64,000 nucleotides of DNA from DATAEY01 sp045805565 (GTDB lineage: Bacteria > Actinomycetota > Thermoleophilia > Solirubrobacterales > Solirubrobacteraceae): the NCBI GenBank assembly GCA_045805565.1, contig JBJMKZ010000043.1, positions 62,001-126,000 of the forward strand, in the 5' to 3' direction. Under the pieces are notes generated by a model. The model saw only the letters and a program-made list of their open reading frames with translations, did not search any database and was not told the origin of the DNA. Numbering within the stretch: the first letter of the stretch is position 1; each line of letters opens with the position of its first letter. The position numbers were made by a program, and so were the translations under genes. Of the stretch, positions 43,270-52,350 are shown one piece after another.

Positions 43270-44316
43270 TTAACCCGAGGGCTCGTAGGAGAAGAGCCGC
43301 ACACGTCCCTCCACTCCCTTGAGCCTGAGTTTGCGCCTGCGCTTCCAATCGCCGTCGACGGCCTGGCACACCGCCTGCTCGGCGAGGAGCTGTCCGGGCT
43401 TGGCGGCATCGGTGATACGGCTCGCGAGGTTGACGGTGGCTCCGAACCAGTCGCCGACACGCTGGGTAGCTGGGCCGTAGGCGACCCCAATGTGCACGTC
43501 GGGAAGCTCTGGGTCGGCGTTGTCCACGCGATCGCGAACGTCGACGAGAGTCTTGAGCATGGGGGCCACTTCGGGTGAGACGAGCATGGCCGCGTCGCCA
43601 ACCATCTTCACCAGCTGCACCGGCGCGCGCACCGCATCGACGGCGAGCTTGCCAAAGCGCCCGGCGATCGAGCCCAGCTCGGCTGCGGCGAGGTCGCTGC
43701 CCAGGTCGGTGTAGCCGACGAGATCCGCGAAGGCGACCGCCACCTCGCGGGTATCCGAGAGCCGCCCCTCCCGGCGCTCGCTCTCGGTGATCAGCTCGCG
43801 GCGGATGCCCTCGCGCAGGTGGGCTCGAAGGTTGAGGTCGAGCAGGGCCGGCAGGAGTGGAGCGAGCTCCTCGGCGGCTTGGGCGTACCGGAGGCCGAGC
43901 GCCTGGTCCGAGTCGCCTGGCTCGATCAGGGCGTTGCCGACCAGGCGGCGCACGGCCTCGGCCACCTGCGCGCTGTTCTGGCCCATGACCCGCGCCGCCT
44001 CGACGATGTCCTCACGGGGTAGCCCGGCGTCGAGCAGTCGGCGGACGATTCGCGCCAGCTCGATGTCCTCGTCGGTGAAGCCGCGCTCGCCGCGGCTGGG
44101 GTTGGGGCGGCCTATCGCCTGCAGCAGCGTGCGCAAATAGGCCGGCGCGAGGCCGGCGGCGCGGGCGACGGCGGTAAGGGTATGCCGACGTTTGCCACCC
44201 AGCGCCGCCTCCACTGCCAGCGTGGCAAGCCGGCCCTGGCGAGCAGCGCGGGCGATCGCCTCCTCATCGACACCTTCGTCACGGAGGCGCTTTAGCAGTC
44301 GTTCCGTGTCATCCAT
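43270..44316 (-). CDS. Class III adenylyl/guanylyl cyclase with N-terminal regulatory domain
   Basis: A 348-residue protein. The N-terminal 170 residues are helical and match the Rv1264-type autoinhibitory domain, which senses pH in that enzyme. The cyclase homology domain starts near 185. Metal-binding Asp are in AFADLVGYTD and KMVGDAAMLVS; DWFGATVNLASRI near 305 holds the transition-state Asn and Arg. It would make cAMP. The ATG at 44316 is chosen because upstream sequence is non-coding. Confidence 0.85.
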   Translation of the reverse strand: MDDTERLLKRLRDEGVDEEAIARAARQGRLATLAVEAALGGKRRHTLTAVARAAGLAPAYLRTLLQAIGRPNPSRGERGFTDEDIELARIVRRLLDAGLPREDIVEAARVMGQNSAQVAEAVRRLVGNALIEPGDSDQALGLRYAQAAEELAPLLPALLDLNLRAHLREGIRRELITESERREGRLSDTREVAVAFADLVGYTDLGSDLAAAELGSIAGRFGKLAVDAVRAPVQLVKMVGDAAMLVSPEVAPMLKTLVDVRDRVDNADPELPDVHIGVAYGPATQRVGDWFGATVNLASRITDAAKPGQLLAEQAVCQAVDGDWKRRRKLRLKGVEGRVRLFSYEPSG

Positions 44317-44661
44317 GCCGGCGCCATGGGTCGCTCTAACACCGTGATGATCGCCGAAACGGGTTGGCAAGGTCGTATCGCCTTCGCGCCGGCGCTAACC
44401 GTGGGCGAAGTGCCCCCGCCTGCGCTGGTCCGGGCGAGAAGGCCGTGTGGACGTCATTTCGACGGGACTCTGCTACCGGCCCCGTCCCGCTCGTGCGCTC
44501 GGCGACTAACGGTCCGTAGGCGCGACGTCGCCGTGTGTTGGCACCGGTGCGGGGGTAGTGACTCGACCAGATCGAATATCGACGAGAGCCGCAGCGGCTG
44601 GCCGGGGCCGCCGGGTCGCGCCCCTACCGGCTCGCCGGCTGCGCCAGAGGAGGAAGACAAT
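44317..44661. other. 345-bp intergenic region, divergent promoters
   Basis: The gap lies between the cyclase gene (minus) and the basic-protein gene (plus), so it should hold both promoters. I saw no clear -10/-35 pair, repeat or RNA. The plus frame stays open but codes for nothing recognisable before 44662. Confidence 0.4.
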
Positions 44662-44907
44662 ATGGCCAAGGACCACGGTTCCAGCGTCAAGGACGACAAG
44701 CAGTACGAAGGCCTGCGCAAGAAGGGAATGAGCAAGTCACGGGCCGCGGCGATCGCCAACACCCCGGACGCCTCAAAGAAGGGCGGAAAGCGCTCCGGCA
44801 GCGGTGGCGGCAGCAGCCAGAGCAGTCGCAGCAGCGGCCGCGGCAGCGGCGGCAACCGCGCCCAGAAGCAGGCGGCCGGGCGTAAGGGCGGAAAGAAGTC
44901 CAGCTGA
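44662..44907 (+). CDS. Small basic DUF7218-like protein
   Basis: An 81-residue protein. The N-terminal half has YEGLRKKGMSKSRAAAIANT, a pattern common in small actinobacterial stress proteins. The C-terminal half is a Ser/Gly/Lys/Arg tail ending KGGKKSS. AGGAGGAAG precedes the ATG. The very basic tail suggests nucleic-acid binding. It leads a run with another Lys/Arg-rich protein, an Ig-like protein and a cupredoxin. Confidence 0.72.
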   Translation: MAKDHGSSVKDDKQYEGLRKKGMSKSRAAAIANTPDASKKGGKRSGSGGGSSQSSRSSGRGSGGNRAQKQAAGRKGGKKSS

Positions 44908-45022
44908 GCCGCGGCTTCTCAGAGCCCCCAGACCCTTAGGACACCGGACGTGTGAAGCGCCCTCGTTCGGGTACTCGACGACCTAACTCCTCCGCAGGGG
45001 CGCAGAGCCCGCCTCGTAACCG

Positions 45023-45328
45023 ATGGCCACCCGAAAGCAGCGTAAGGCGGCACGCGAGAACGTCACGCGGGCCCAGGCGGGTGCGCGCAAGAAAAAGACG
45101 ATCACGAAGCTCCCGAGGAAGACGCGCACGGCGCTCGGGCGTGAGGGTGCCAAGGCGGCGGCCCGGAAGCGCGGGGCCTCGAAGGGCACCGGCAGCGGGG
45201 CTGGTGCGATGACGGTCGCCGAACTGCGACGTGAGGCGGCCAAACTCGGAATCGATGGCCGTTCGAAGATGGGCAAGTCGCAGCTGATCCGCGCTGTCGC
45301 TCAGAAGCGGCGCTTCGCTTCGTCCTGA
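45023..45328 (+). CDS. Lys/Arg-rich protein with Rho N/SAP-like C-terminal domain
   Basis: A 101-residue highly basic protein. Residues 1-60 are Lys/Arg/Ala-rich (RKQRKAARENVTRAQAG, KTITKLPRKTRTALGREG). Residues 63-96 form a compact helix-turn-helix-like unit, MTVAELRREAAKLGI then KSQLIRAVAQKR, which resembles Rho N-terminal or SAP/HeH motifs that bind nucleic acid. It may be a small nucleoid-associated protein. It does not overlap its neighbours. Confidence 0.68.
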   Translation: MATRKQRKAARENVTRAQAGARKKKTITKLPRKTRTALGREGAKAAARKRGASKGTGSGAGAMTVAELRREAAKLGIDGRSKMGKSQLIRAVAQKRRFASS

Positions 45329-45473
45329 GTTCGGACCCAGGCGGCGGCTGAGCTTCAGAAGTCCCGAGGGAGGCAGCACCCGCTGGTGCGATCGCTGGTC
45401 GTGACTGCCGCCCGCGACTGAGAGCTGCAATGGGGTGAGCCCGAAATTCCGCTCCACAGGAGGTAGATGCTCC

Positions 45474-45875
45474 GTGACATCGGGGGCGGCGAAGAAGCCG
45501 CTCCAACAACCTCAGGCCAAGGTTTCCTTCGTCGCGCCCAAAGACGGGGCGAGCTCTCCCTCGACGGTGATCGCCAATGTCAAGGTCACGGGCTTCAAGC
45601 TCGACGCGGCGGCGGTCGGCAAGGCGCCCAAGAAGGGCCAGGGACACCTGCACTTCTCCATGGACGGCGGCAAGTACGACCTGCCCAAGTACTCGGGGCC
45701 CAACGGCAAGCTGGCGGTCAAGCTGGGCGTCCAGGGCAAGTACTCGCCGTCGGTCACTCCCACGATCACCTACAAGGGCCTACCCAAGGGCAAGCACAAG
45801 CTCGAGGTCTACGTCGCCAACAACGACCACACCAACGCTGGGCCCGAGGCTGACACGAAGTTCACGGTCAAGTGA
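45474..45875 (+). CDS. Hypothetical protein with beta-sandwich-like repeats
   Basis: A 133-residue protein: KVSFVAPKDGASSPS, GHLHFSMDGGKYD, YSPSVTPTITYKGLPKGKH, and LEVYVANNDHTNAGPE. The pattern resembles small single-domain Ig-like or copper-associated proteins in which HLHF and NNDHT carry conserved His. No signal peptide is seen from the GTG at 45474, chosen because AGGAGG stands 10 bases upstream. Its stop overlaps the start of the cupredoxin gene, suggesting linked function, perhaps in copper handling. Confidence 0.65.
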   Translation: MTSGAAKKPLQQPQAKVSFVAPKDGASSPSTVIANVKVTGFKLDAAAVGKAPKKGQGHLHFSMDGGKYDLPKYSGPNGKLAVKLGVQGKYSPSVTPTITYKGLPKGKHKLEVYVANNDHTNAGPEADTKFTVK

Positions 45876-46216
45876 GTCGCGGCGCGCGGAGGGCGCACGC
45901 GCTGATAGCAGTGGCTGCGTCGCTGATCGGCGTCACCGGGTGCGGTGGATCGAAATCGGAGAGCGGCGGCGCCACCAAGGTGGCCGCCGCCGACCTCCGC
46001 TTTGATCCCCAGCGGATCGAGATCAAGGCCGGCCAGACCGTCACGTGGACCAATTCGGGCCAGACGGCCCACACCGTGAAGGGGCCGGGGTTCTTCTCAC
46101 GGCAGGCCATCGAACCGGGTCGGTCGTACTCGTTTCGCTTCAACCGGCCGGGTAGCTACCGCTATCTATGCACTCTGCACCCCAGCCTGATGAAGGGAGT
46201 CATAGTCGTCAGTTAG
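45872..46216 (+). CDS. Cupredoxin-like blue copper lipoprotein
   Basis: A 114-residue protein with a lipobox (IGVTGC) and a plastocyanin/amicyanin-like domain. Type 1 copper ligands are visible: His in TAHTV near residue 70, and Cys, His and Met in YLCTLHPSLM near 100. It would carry electrons or bind copper outside the membrane. The GTG start overlaps the previous stop (GTGA), so both proteins are probably made together. Confidence 0.82.
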   Translation: MSRGARRAHALIAVAASLIGVTGCGGSKSESGGATKVAAADLRFDPQRIEIKAGQTVTWTNSGQTAHTVKGPGFFSRQAIEPGRSYSFRFNRPGSYRYLCTLHPSLMKGVIVVS

Positions 46217-46235
46217 AGCCGGCGCGGTCCGAAGA

Positions 46236-46286
46236 GGAGCGGGCTCGTTTCTAGTTGGCCGCGGCCTCCGCGAGACGGCCCGCTCC
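46236..46286. terminator. Inverted repeat after the cupredoxin gene
   Basis: GGAGCGGGC at 46236-46244 pairs perfectly with GCCCGCTCC at 46278-46286 across a 33-base loop. Only a weak CTTATT follows, so it may be a poor intrinsic terminator. Confidence 0.35.
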
Positions 46287-46352
46287 CCTTATTCCCGAGC
46301 GCGGTCAAACCAACTGGCGCGAGCGGGGGTCTCGAGGGGGTAGAGGAAGACC

Positions 46353-47024
46353 ATGGCCCTGCGCTGGACGCTCTTCGATCTCAACGGCACCCTGCTGGAC
46401 CCCGGCGGGATCGCCGACCCTCTCGGCGGTGGAGCAGACGAACGACGGCTCGTGGACGCGGCTTTCCACGAGGCCTTGCTCCTGACGATGGCCGACACGC
46501 TGAGCGGCGCCCCGTACCGGCCGCTGCCGGACTACCTTCGCGCCACGCTGGAGCGTGGTCTGCGCGCGGCCGGCCGCGACACAAAGGATCTCGACGCGGC
46601 GATGGAACGGGCCAGCGCGATGGATCCGTTTTCGACGGCGGCCGGCGCGCTCGACCGCCTCGAAGATGCCGGACTGGCTGTCGGCCTGTTGACCAACAGC
46701 GCGGCCGCGAGCGCCGAACAGTCGCTCGAAGCGGCGGGACTGCGTGACCGCTTCCAGGCGGTTATCGCAACCGACGCGGTGGAGGTCTTCAAGCCGCATC
46801 CACGCGTATACGGGTACGCGGTCGAGCGCCTCGAGGCGAGGCCGGAGGAGATCTGCCTCGTCGCCGCGCACGGCTGGGACGTGATGGGGGCGATGCGCGC
46901 GGGATTGCGGGGCGCGTGGGTCGCGCACAGCGAGCGCTGGCTGGTGCCGACGCTTCCTGACCCGGACGTTCGCGGCGAGGACCTCGAAGATGCCGCCGCC
47001 AAGATCGTCTGCGAGCTCGCATGA
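46353..47024 (+). CDS. HAD-superfamily hydrolase
   Basis: A 223-residue HAD hydrolase. Motif I is FDLNGTLLD with the nucleophilic Asp but Asn at the +2 position, as in haloacid dehalogenases rather than phosphatases. Motif II is LLTNSA near 110, the Lys is in VFKPHPRVY near 148, and motif IV is LVAAHGWDVMGAMRAG. The pattern fits a type II haloacid dehalogenase-like enzyme. Substrate is unknown. Confidence 0.82.
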   Translation: MALRWTLFDLNGTLLDPGGIADPLGGGADERRLVDAAFHEALLLTMADTLSGAPYRPLPDYLRATLERGLRAAGRDTKDLDAAMERASAMDPFSTAAGALDRLEDAGLAVGLLTNSAAASAEQSLEAAGLRDRFQAVIATDAVEVFKPHPRVYGYAVERLEARPEEICLVAAHGWDVMGAMRAGLRGAWVAHSERWLVPTLPDPDVRGEDLEDAAAKIVCELA

Positions 47025-47142
47025 TCGAGGCTGGCGTCGAGCGCAAGGTCGCAGTCGGCGGCGATCACCGTAAACGCGGGTGCGGTGGTGATGTCGCTTC
47101 TCCTCCAGATCGCGTCGCTATCTGCGACGCTGGGTCTCTCTC

Positions 47143-48528
47143 ATGTCGGTAGCGCAATCCGAGACCGCCGACCCTGACCAACTAGCCCAAAGGGGCGCCG
47201 CCCCACGGTCCGCCTCCCAGGTGCCGGGTCCGCGGTCTCCCCGCGTGCTGCAGTCGTGGCTCGGCGTTATGCGACCGCTTAAGAGCAGGATGGCGCTGCG
47301 CAGGCGCTACGGCGCCGTGTTCCGGACCCACGATGCGATCGCCGGGGAGGTCTTCCACATCGCCGATCGCGAGCTCGTCGAGCAGATGTTCAGGTGGAAG
47401 CCGGCCGAGTACCGCGTCGGCGAGCCACGTGAGGTGATGGCGCCGGTGACCGGCCACTCATCGATCCTGCTGCTCGACGGGGCGCCTCACATACGCGTGC
47501 GCAAGCTCATGCTGCCACCGTTCCACGGCGAGGCGATCGCGCGCTACGCGGCGCTCATCGAGCAGATCGCCCACCGGGAGATCGACCGCTGGCGCCCGGG
47601 CGAGGTGGTGCGAACCCGGAGTCTCGCCCAGGCGGTGACGCTGGAGGTGATCATCCGCGCCGTGTTCGGCATCACAGATCCGGCGCGTGTCGCCGAGCTG
47701 CGCCGCCTGCTTCCCCGGATGTCATCTCCGAGCCCGTTCCTGCTGCTGTTCCAGAAGGACCTAGGGCCGCGCAGCCCCTGGGGCCGGTTCATCGGCCTGC
47801 GCGAGCGCGTGGACGCCCTGCTCTACGAGGAGATCGATCGCCGCAGACACGGTTCGGATCCCGAGCCGGCAGGCGACATCCTGAGCGTGCTGCTGTCCGC
47901 CCGCGACGAGGACGGCAACCCGTTGACCAATCGGGAGCTGCGGGATGAGCTGATCACGATCCTCTTGGCGGGACACGAAACGACTGCGACCTCGATCGGC
48001 TGGGCGTTCGAGCGGCTCCTGCGTACCCCGGCCGCTCTCGAGCGGCTGACCGCCGAGGTGACCGTCGGCAAGGGCAGCGACTACCTCGAAGCGGTGATCA
48101 AGGAGACCCTTCGCGTGCGGCCGGTGGTGACCGAAGTCTTCCGGGCACCCACGACCAGGCTCAGGCTGGGTGACTATGTCTTCGAGCCCGGAACCCAGCT
48201 GGCGGCGTCGATCATGCTCGTGCAGCACGATCCTGCGCTCTATCCGCCCGACCCGCAGGCATTCCGTCCGGAACGATTCCTCGACGGCGCGCCCGAGCCC
48301 TACACCTGGATTCCGTTCGGCGGCGGCGTGCGCCGCTGCCTCGGCGCCGCCTTCGCCCAGCTCGAGATGAAGGTGGTGATCTCGGCGATCCTCGCCCGCG
48401 TGCGGCTGCGAGCCTCCCGGGGAAGAGGCGAAAAGGCTCGTTTTCGTGGAGCCACCGTCCTCCCAAGCCGGGGCGGCGAGGCGATCGTGGAGGGCGTGAT
48501 GGACCGACCGAGCGGAGAAGTGCTCTGA
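47143..48528 (+). CDS. Cytochrome P450
   Basis: A 461-residue P450 with I-helix AGHETTA, ExxR in ETLR, and heme loop FGGGVRRCLG. It matches the P450 at 10076-11539 in order and wording of motifs (LLLDGAPHIRVRKLMLPPFHGE versus its counterpart LLLDGSEHMRQRRLLLPP), so the two are paralogs. No redox partner is adjacent. The ATG is followed by about 25 disordered residues before PGPRSP, as in the paralog. Confidence 0.87.
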   Translation: MSVAQSETADPDQLAQRGAAPRSASQVPGPRSPRVLQSWLGVMRPLKSRMALRRRYGAVFRTHDAIAGEVFHIADRELVEQMFRWKPAEYRVGEPREVMAPVTGHSSILLLDGAPHIRVRKLMLPPFHGEAIARYAALIEQIAHREIDRWRPGEVVRTRSLAQAVTLEVIIRAVFGITDPARVAELRRLLPRMSSPSPFLLLFQKDLGPRSPWGRFIGLRERVDALLYEEIDRRRHGSDPEPAGDILSVLLSARDEDGNPLTNRELRDELITILLAGHETTATSIGWAFERLLRTPAALERLTAEVTVGKGSDYLEAVIKETLRVRPVVTEVFRAPTTRLRLGDYVFEPGTQLAASIMLVQHDPALYPPDPQAFRPERFLDGAPEPYTWIPFGGGVRRCLGAAFAQLEMKVVISAILARVRLRASRGRGEKARFRGATVLPSRGGEAIVEGVMDRPSGEVL

Positions 48529-48712
48529 CCCGCTGTCACCGCATAGCGGGGTCTCGGCCGGGTTCCCCGCGCCCCGGCGACGACCCGAGTGTTGCGCATC
48601 GCGCCGCCGGCGGGCTAGCTACTCCGCCGCCCTCCAATGCAACTGTTCCCTGCGGTCTGCCCCGGTTTGTCGGTCGGGCAACGCGGCGTCTACAGCCGCT
48701 AGCCTGGCGGCG

Positions 48713-49753
48713 ATGGCATCCAGGCGCCACGGGGCGGGTATCGTCGCCACGCTCGTCGCGACCGTCAGCGTCACCGCGGCAGTTCCGCAGGTCGCCGCGG
48801 CCGTAGCGCCGGCGCACTGGCGCCCATTCGCTCGCCTGCCCTGGACGATCGACCTCACGCGGCCGCGCTTGGACGGGCGCCTCACTCTGTCCACCGGCGG
48901 CCGGCTGGGTGTACTGCGCCCGGGTCGCGCCCTGGTGCCCTTCGCGCGAGGGCCAGCCGGCTATCGCACCGCCGTCCCTGGCGCAGGCGGCAACGAGCCC
49001 TATATCACGCTTACGTCAGCGCGCCGGGTCCCGGGCGCCGGCTGTGGATTTCTGCGCGACGAGGTGATCGCCCTCGAGCCCAAGGGCCACGTGGGAGTGG
49101 TGCGCGTCGGGCCCACGCGTCGTGCGCGCTGGCTGGCCGATCTACCCGCCGACCAGCTGCCCAACAGCATCGCCTTCGATACCGCCGGCACCTTCGGACA
49201 CCGGGTGCTGGTCACCGCCGCGCTTGCCGATCGCACCAAGGCCAACCTGTATGCGATCGACTGCCGAGGGCGGGTGGCGACCCTGACCGCGGGGATGCCG
49301 GTGGTGGAGGGGGGCGCCAATATCGCGCCGCGCTCGTTTGGGCGCTTCGGGGGGCAGCTCATCGTCCCCGACGAGCGCAGCGGGGAGATCCGATCCATCA
49401 ATGCCCGCGGCCAGGTCCAGGTGGTGGCACGCTCGGGGCTGCCGATCGGCCCCGACACCGGGGTCGATGCCGCCGGCTTCGTGCCTTTGGGCTTCAGCGA
49501 CCGCTGGGCGGCCCTCATGGCCGATCGAGACGGCCAGCCCGGTGTGCATCCGGGGACCAACACCCTGCTGGGGATTTCTGGGCGAGCACTTCGCCTCGCG
49601 GGCGTGCGAGCCGGGGATCTGCTGGTGGCCAACGAGGGCGGCGGGGCGACCATTGCCGTGCGCTGTGGGCGCCTGGGGTGCTCGGTTCGCCGCGTGGCCT
49701 CAGGGCCGGCGATCTCGCATCCCGAGGGCCACATCGTCGTCACTGCGCGCTAG
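48713..49753 (+). CDS. Secreted beta-propeller-like protein
   Basis: A 346-residue protein with a signal peptide (GIVATLVATVSVTAAVPQVAAA). Repeated strands such as RLGVLRPGRALVPFARG, GHVGVVRVGPTRRARWLADL and QLIVPDERSGEIRSINARGQ suggest a six- or seven-bladed propeller. Three Cys (AGCGF, IDCRG, and RCGRLGCS) may form disulfides. No catalytic site is recognised. Confidence 0.65.
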   Translation: MASRRHGAGIVATLVATVSVTAAVPQVAAAVAPAHWRPFARLPWTIDLTRPRLDGRLTLSTGGRLGVLRPGRALVPFARGPAGYRTAVPGAGGNEPYITLTSARRVPGAGCGFLRDEVIALEPKGHVGVVRVGPTRRARWLADLPADQLPNSIAFDTAGTFGHRVLVTAALADRTKANLYAIDCRGRVATLTAGMPVVEGGANIAPRSFGRFGGQLIVPDERSGEIRSINARGQVQVVARSGLPIGPDTGVDAAGFVPLGFSDRWAALMADRDGQPGVHPGTNTLLGISGRALRLAGVRAGDLLVANEGGGATIAVRCGRLGCSVRRVASGPAISHPEGHIVVTAR

Positions 49754-49906
49754 GGGCGGCGGCTTCCGCTCAGGAGGCGCGGTAGATGGTGGACGATCGT
49801 CTGGGACGGGGCGCGCAACCCAGGCACGGGGAGGAGCACTTCCATGATCGACGGAAAGCGGGGAGCCCGTAGTCCCAGGAGCACCATCCCCCCGACCAAA
49901 ACGGCA

Positions 49907-49950
49907 GACCGCCCGAAGTCGGCGAGACCCCGGGCGGTCGTGCGTCTTTT
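49907..49950. terminator. Bidirectional intrinsic terminator
   Basis: GACCGCCCG (49907-49915) pairs perfectly with CGGGCGGTC (49931-49939) around a 15-base loop. TCTTTT follows on the plus strand, and GCCGTTTTGG follows on the minus strand. It sits in the 294-bp gap between the propeller gene (plus) and a small minus-strand gene, where a terminator for both is expected. Confidence 0.6.
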
Positions 49951-50047
49951 ACGGGCGAGGGCGGGCCGGGGGACTATGTGCCGAACCGGCCCTCGCCGTT
50001 GCGCTAGTCATACCACACGGTCGGTTCATCCAAACCCGATAGGTCGG

Positions 50048-50284
50048 CTAGCCCCCTTCTGGATCGTCGTCGAGGAAATGGAAGTGGTCGGGCCAGCGAT
50101 CGCCGCACACCCGATCAACGGCTGAACGCACCTTGGCGCCCAGCTCAGGCTCGTCGGCCATGAAGACCAGGGCCTCGCCGTTCGCGCCGATCTCGACTCC
50201 GGGCAGCTCGTCGCGCAGCCGGGCAATCACCGCGGTTGGCGGATGAGCCGGGTCGCGCAGGCGTAGTCGGTAGACAGCGGACAT
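50048..50284 (-). CDS. Small hypothetical protein
   Basis: A 78-residue protein: an N-terminal strand (SAVYRLRLRDPAHPP), a helix-strand unit (TAVIARLRDELPGVEI, ALVFMADE), and an acidic C terminus WPDHFHFLDDDPEGG. It looks like a small alpha/beta fold. No family is recognised. The ATG at 50284 lacks a clear ribosome-binding site. Confidence 0.5.
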   Translation of the reverse strand: MSAVYRLRLRDPAHPPTAVIARLRDELPGVEIGANGEALVFMADEPELGAKVRSAVDRVCGDRWPDHFHFLDDDPEGG

Positions 50285-50649
50285 GGGTCGGGCGAGCTTC
50301 CGACCTCGATCTGCCCCTTCCCGCCCATTCGCCATTCCGAACGGCCGGGTCATAAAGAGTCCTAAACCACCCCCGCGATGAGACCCCGCCGCGCCAGAGT
50401 GGGACCGTCGCCCTCGGGATCTTTGCGGAACCCTCCACCTGTCCCGCGGCCTCGCTCGCCGGAGGGGACCGAAGACAAGGAGCCAGCATGGCGACCCAGG
50501 AAGGTCCGGCGGGCAGGTCTGGGGGTTCGCGATCACCGTCGTGGCCACACCGACCCCGGTCAGGTCTGCGGTCGGCTCACCGGCGAGCTCGACATCGCCA
50601 CGGCCACGACTCGACACACCGCCGGAGGCATACGGCTCCGGTGCGACGC
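50285..50649. other. 365-bp gap with a STAS-like fragment
   Basis: No gene is assigned. One plus-strand frame at about 50558-50610 reads GRLTGELDIATATT, which resembles the signature strand of STAS anti-sigma-antagonist domains, but the rest of the domain is absent. An AAGGAG with an ATG at 50488 opens a frame that is Arg/His-rich and unconvincing. This may be a decayed gene remnant. Confidence 0.3.
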
Positions 50650-52074
50650 TCAACCGGCGTTGGCGCCCGGCTCGTAGGCGACCGATGTCCGGCGCTTGCT
50701 CCGGCGCTTGCTCCCCAGCTGCCTCGGGGTTACGGCCGCGGGGCGAGCCGCCACGTATCGCGCGACCGAGACGTCCCCAAAGCGCGCCTGCTCCACCAGC
50801 CGAAAGCTCGCCGGCAGGTCGACGTCGGCGGCGGCGACCTCGCCGACCAGGGCGATCTCGCGCACCGGCAGACCGCGTCTCGGAAACTTGAGGATCCGGT
50901 GCCCGTAGGCCTTCAAGGTCAGCTTTGCGTAAGGCGGCCGGACCACGATCGCGCGGCCGGTGAGCGGCGGGCCCAGGACCCGGGCGACCCCCCGCCAGTC
51001 GCTGTGCTGCAGTGCTGGATCGGCCAGGACCTGCAGGTTGACCACCACCCCGGCCAGGCAGGCTAGGCCGGCCACGGCCAGGCCACCGCCACCGGCGCGC
51101 CGCGCGCCCAGCACCGCGGCCAGGGCGATGGCCAGAACCACCCAGGCGGCGATCAGGTTGCGATCCAGGAAGAAGTCGATGCCGGCCAGTGCGAGAACCA
51201 GCGGGAGTGCGATAGCCAGCCCCCCCAAGGCGCCGGTGAGCGCCGCGCCGGCTCGCTCGCGGGCGTCGAGGCGCCGCGCCAGCACGAGGGTGCCGCCCAG
51301 GACGGCGACGAAGATCGCGATGCCCAGCGGGCCCGTGGGCGCTCGGGATCCGGTGAGCAGGGTGTTGGCGCTGACCAGTTCGCCCACCACCGCCCCGACG
51401 CGCGCGAGCAGCGGCCACTCGGCGATCCATGCCGCGCGGCCCATGGCCGCCTGGTGCAGCGCGAGCGGCAGCACCGCCAGCCCCACAGCGGCGATCGCGC
51501 TCAGCGCCACCGCGATCGCGCGCCGGCGGCCCGGCAGCATCGCGCACAGGAACACTCCCTCGGCCGCCACCAGAAACACCCCGAAGTAGTGGGTCACCAG
51601 CGTAAACGCGCCCGCGGCCGCCCAGGCGGCCAGCCGCCCGGCGGTCGGCCGTTCTCTCGCGCGCGCGAAGAGCAGCAGGCCGACGGCGGCCATGAGGACC
51701 AGCAAGGAGTAGGCGCGTGCCTCCTGCGAGTACCAGACGAGCATTGGATTGCAGGCCACCAGCGCCGCGGCGATCAGCGCCGCGCGTGTCCCGGCGAAAT
51801 GGCGGGCGGCGGCGAACACAACCGGAACGGTGGCCACGCCCGCCAGCGCCGACAGCGAGCGCAGACCCCATTCCGAGGTGCCGAGCGCATGGCGCCATCC
51901 CCAGGCGAGCAGGTAGTACAGCGGCGGGGTCGACTCCGTCTGCGCCACGAGATGGAACATCCGGGCCAGCGATGAGCTGATCACCTCGACGGTGAATGCC
52001 TCGTCTCGCCAGTAGCTCTGGTGGCTCAGGCTGGGGAACCGGAGGGCGGCGGCGACCAGGACCACCGCCCCCAC
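50650..52074 (-). CDS. GT39/ArnT-like membrane glycosyltransferase
   Basis: A 474-residue protein with about ten TM helices. SYWRDEAFTVEV near residue 22 has the Asp-Glu motif of GT-C enzymes in the first extracytoplasmic loop, and STPPLYYLLAWGW, NPMLVWYSQEARAYSLL follow, as in PMT/ArnT proteins. It would transfer a sugar from a polyprenyl-phosphate donor to a lipid or protein outside the membrane. The last 30 residues are basic. The start may lie a little upstream. Confidence 0.8.
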   Translation of the reverse strand: MGAVVLVAAALRFPSLSHQSYWRDEAFTVEVISSSLARMFHLVAQTESTPPLYYLLAWGWRHALGTSEWGLRSLSALAGVATVPVVFAAARHFAGTRAALIAAALVACNPMLVWYSQEARAYSLLVLMAAVGLLLFARARERPTAGRLAAWAAAGAFTLVTHYFGVFLVAAEGVFLCAMLPGRRRAIAVALSAIAAVGLAVLPLALHQAAMGRAAWIAEWPLLARVGAVVGELVSANTLLTGSRAPTGPLGIAIFVAVLGGTLVLARRLDARERAGAALTGALGGLAIALPLVLALAGIDFFLDRNLIAAWVVLAIALAAVLGARRAGGGGLAVAGLACLAGVVVNLQVLADPALQHSDWRGVARVLGPPLTGRAIVVRPPYAKLTLKAYGHRILKFPRRGLPVREIALVGEVAAADVDLPASFRLVEQARFGDVSVARYVAARPAAVTPRQLGSKRRSKRRTSVAYEPGANAG

Positions 52075-52350
52075 CGCAGCCCAGCAGCGCGCTCGCGGAT
52101 GTGACCGCTCTCCCGGGCGAAGCGCGCTCCCGGCTGTGGACTGATCTTGGATCGGCTGTTTCGTTGACTCGAAGGTATTTCGTCGCGCTCAGAAATGGTC
52201 CGAGGCGCCAGAACGAGACGAAACCAGATCGTCGTCAAGCGGGATGGAGACCGGTCGCCGCGCTGGCGCGCCTGCACTGCGCCCATCGGCTCGCTTACGC
52301 CTAGCGCGGCTGGGGTCCGCGCGACGGTCGTGCGATGGTGCGACGGAGAT

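Noticed and set aside
50488..50674. Plus-strand ORF after an AAGGAG site.
   Set aside because: The translation is Arg/His/Ser-rich without a fold, and it overlaps the glycosyltransferase gene end.
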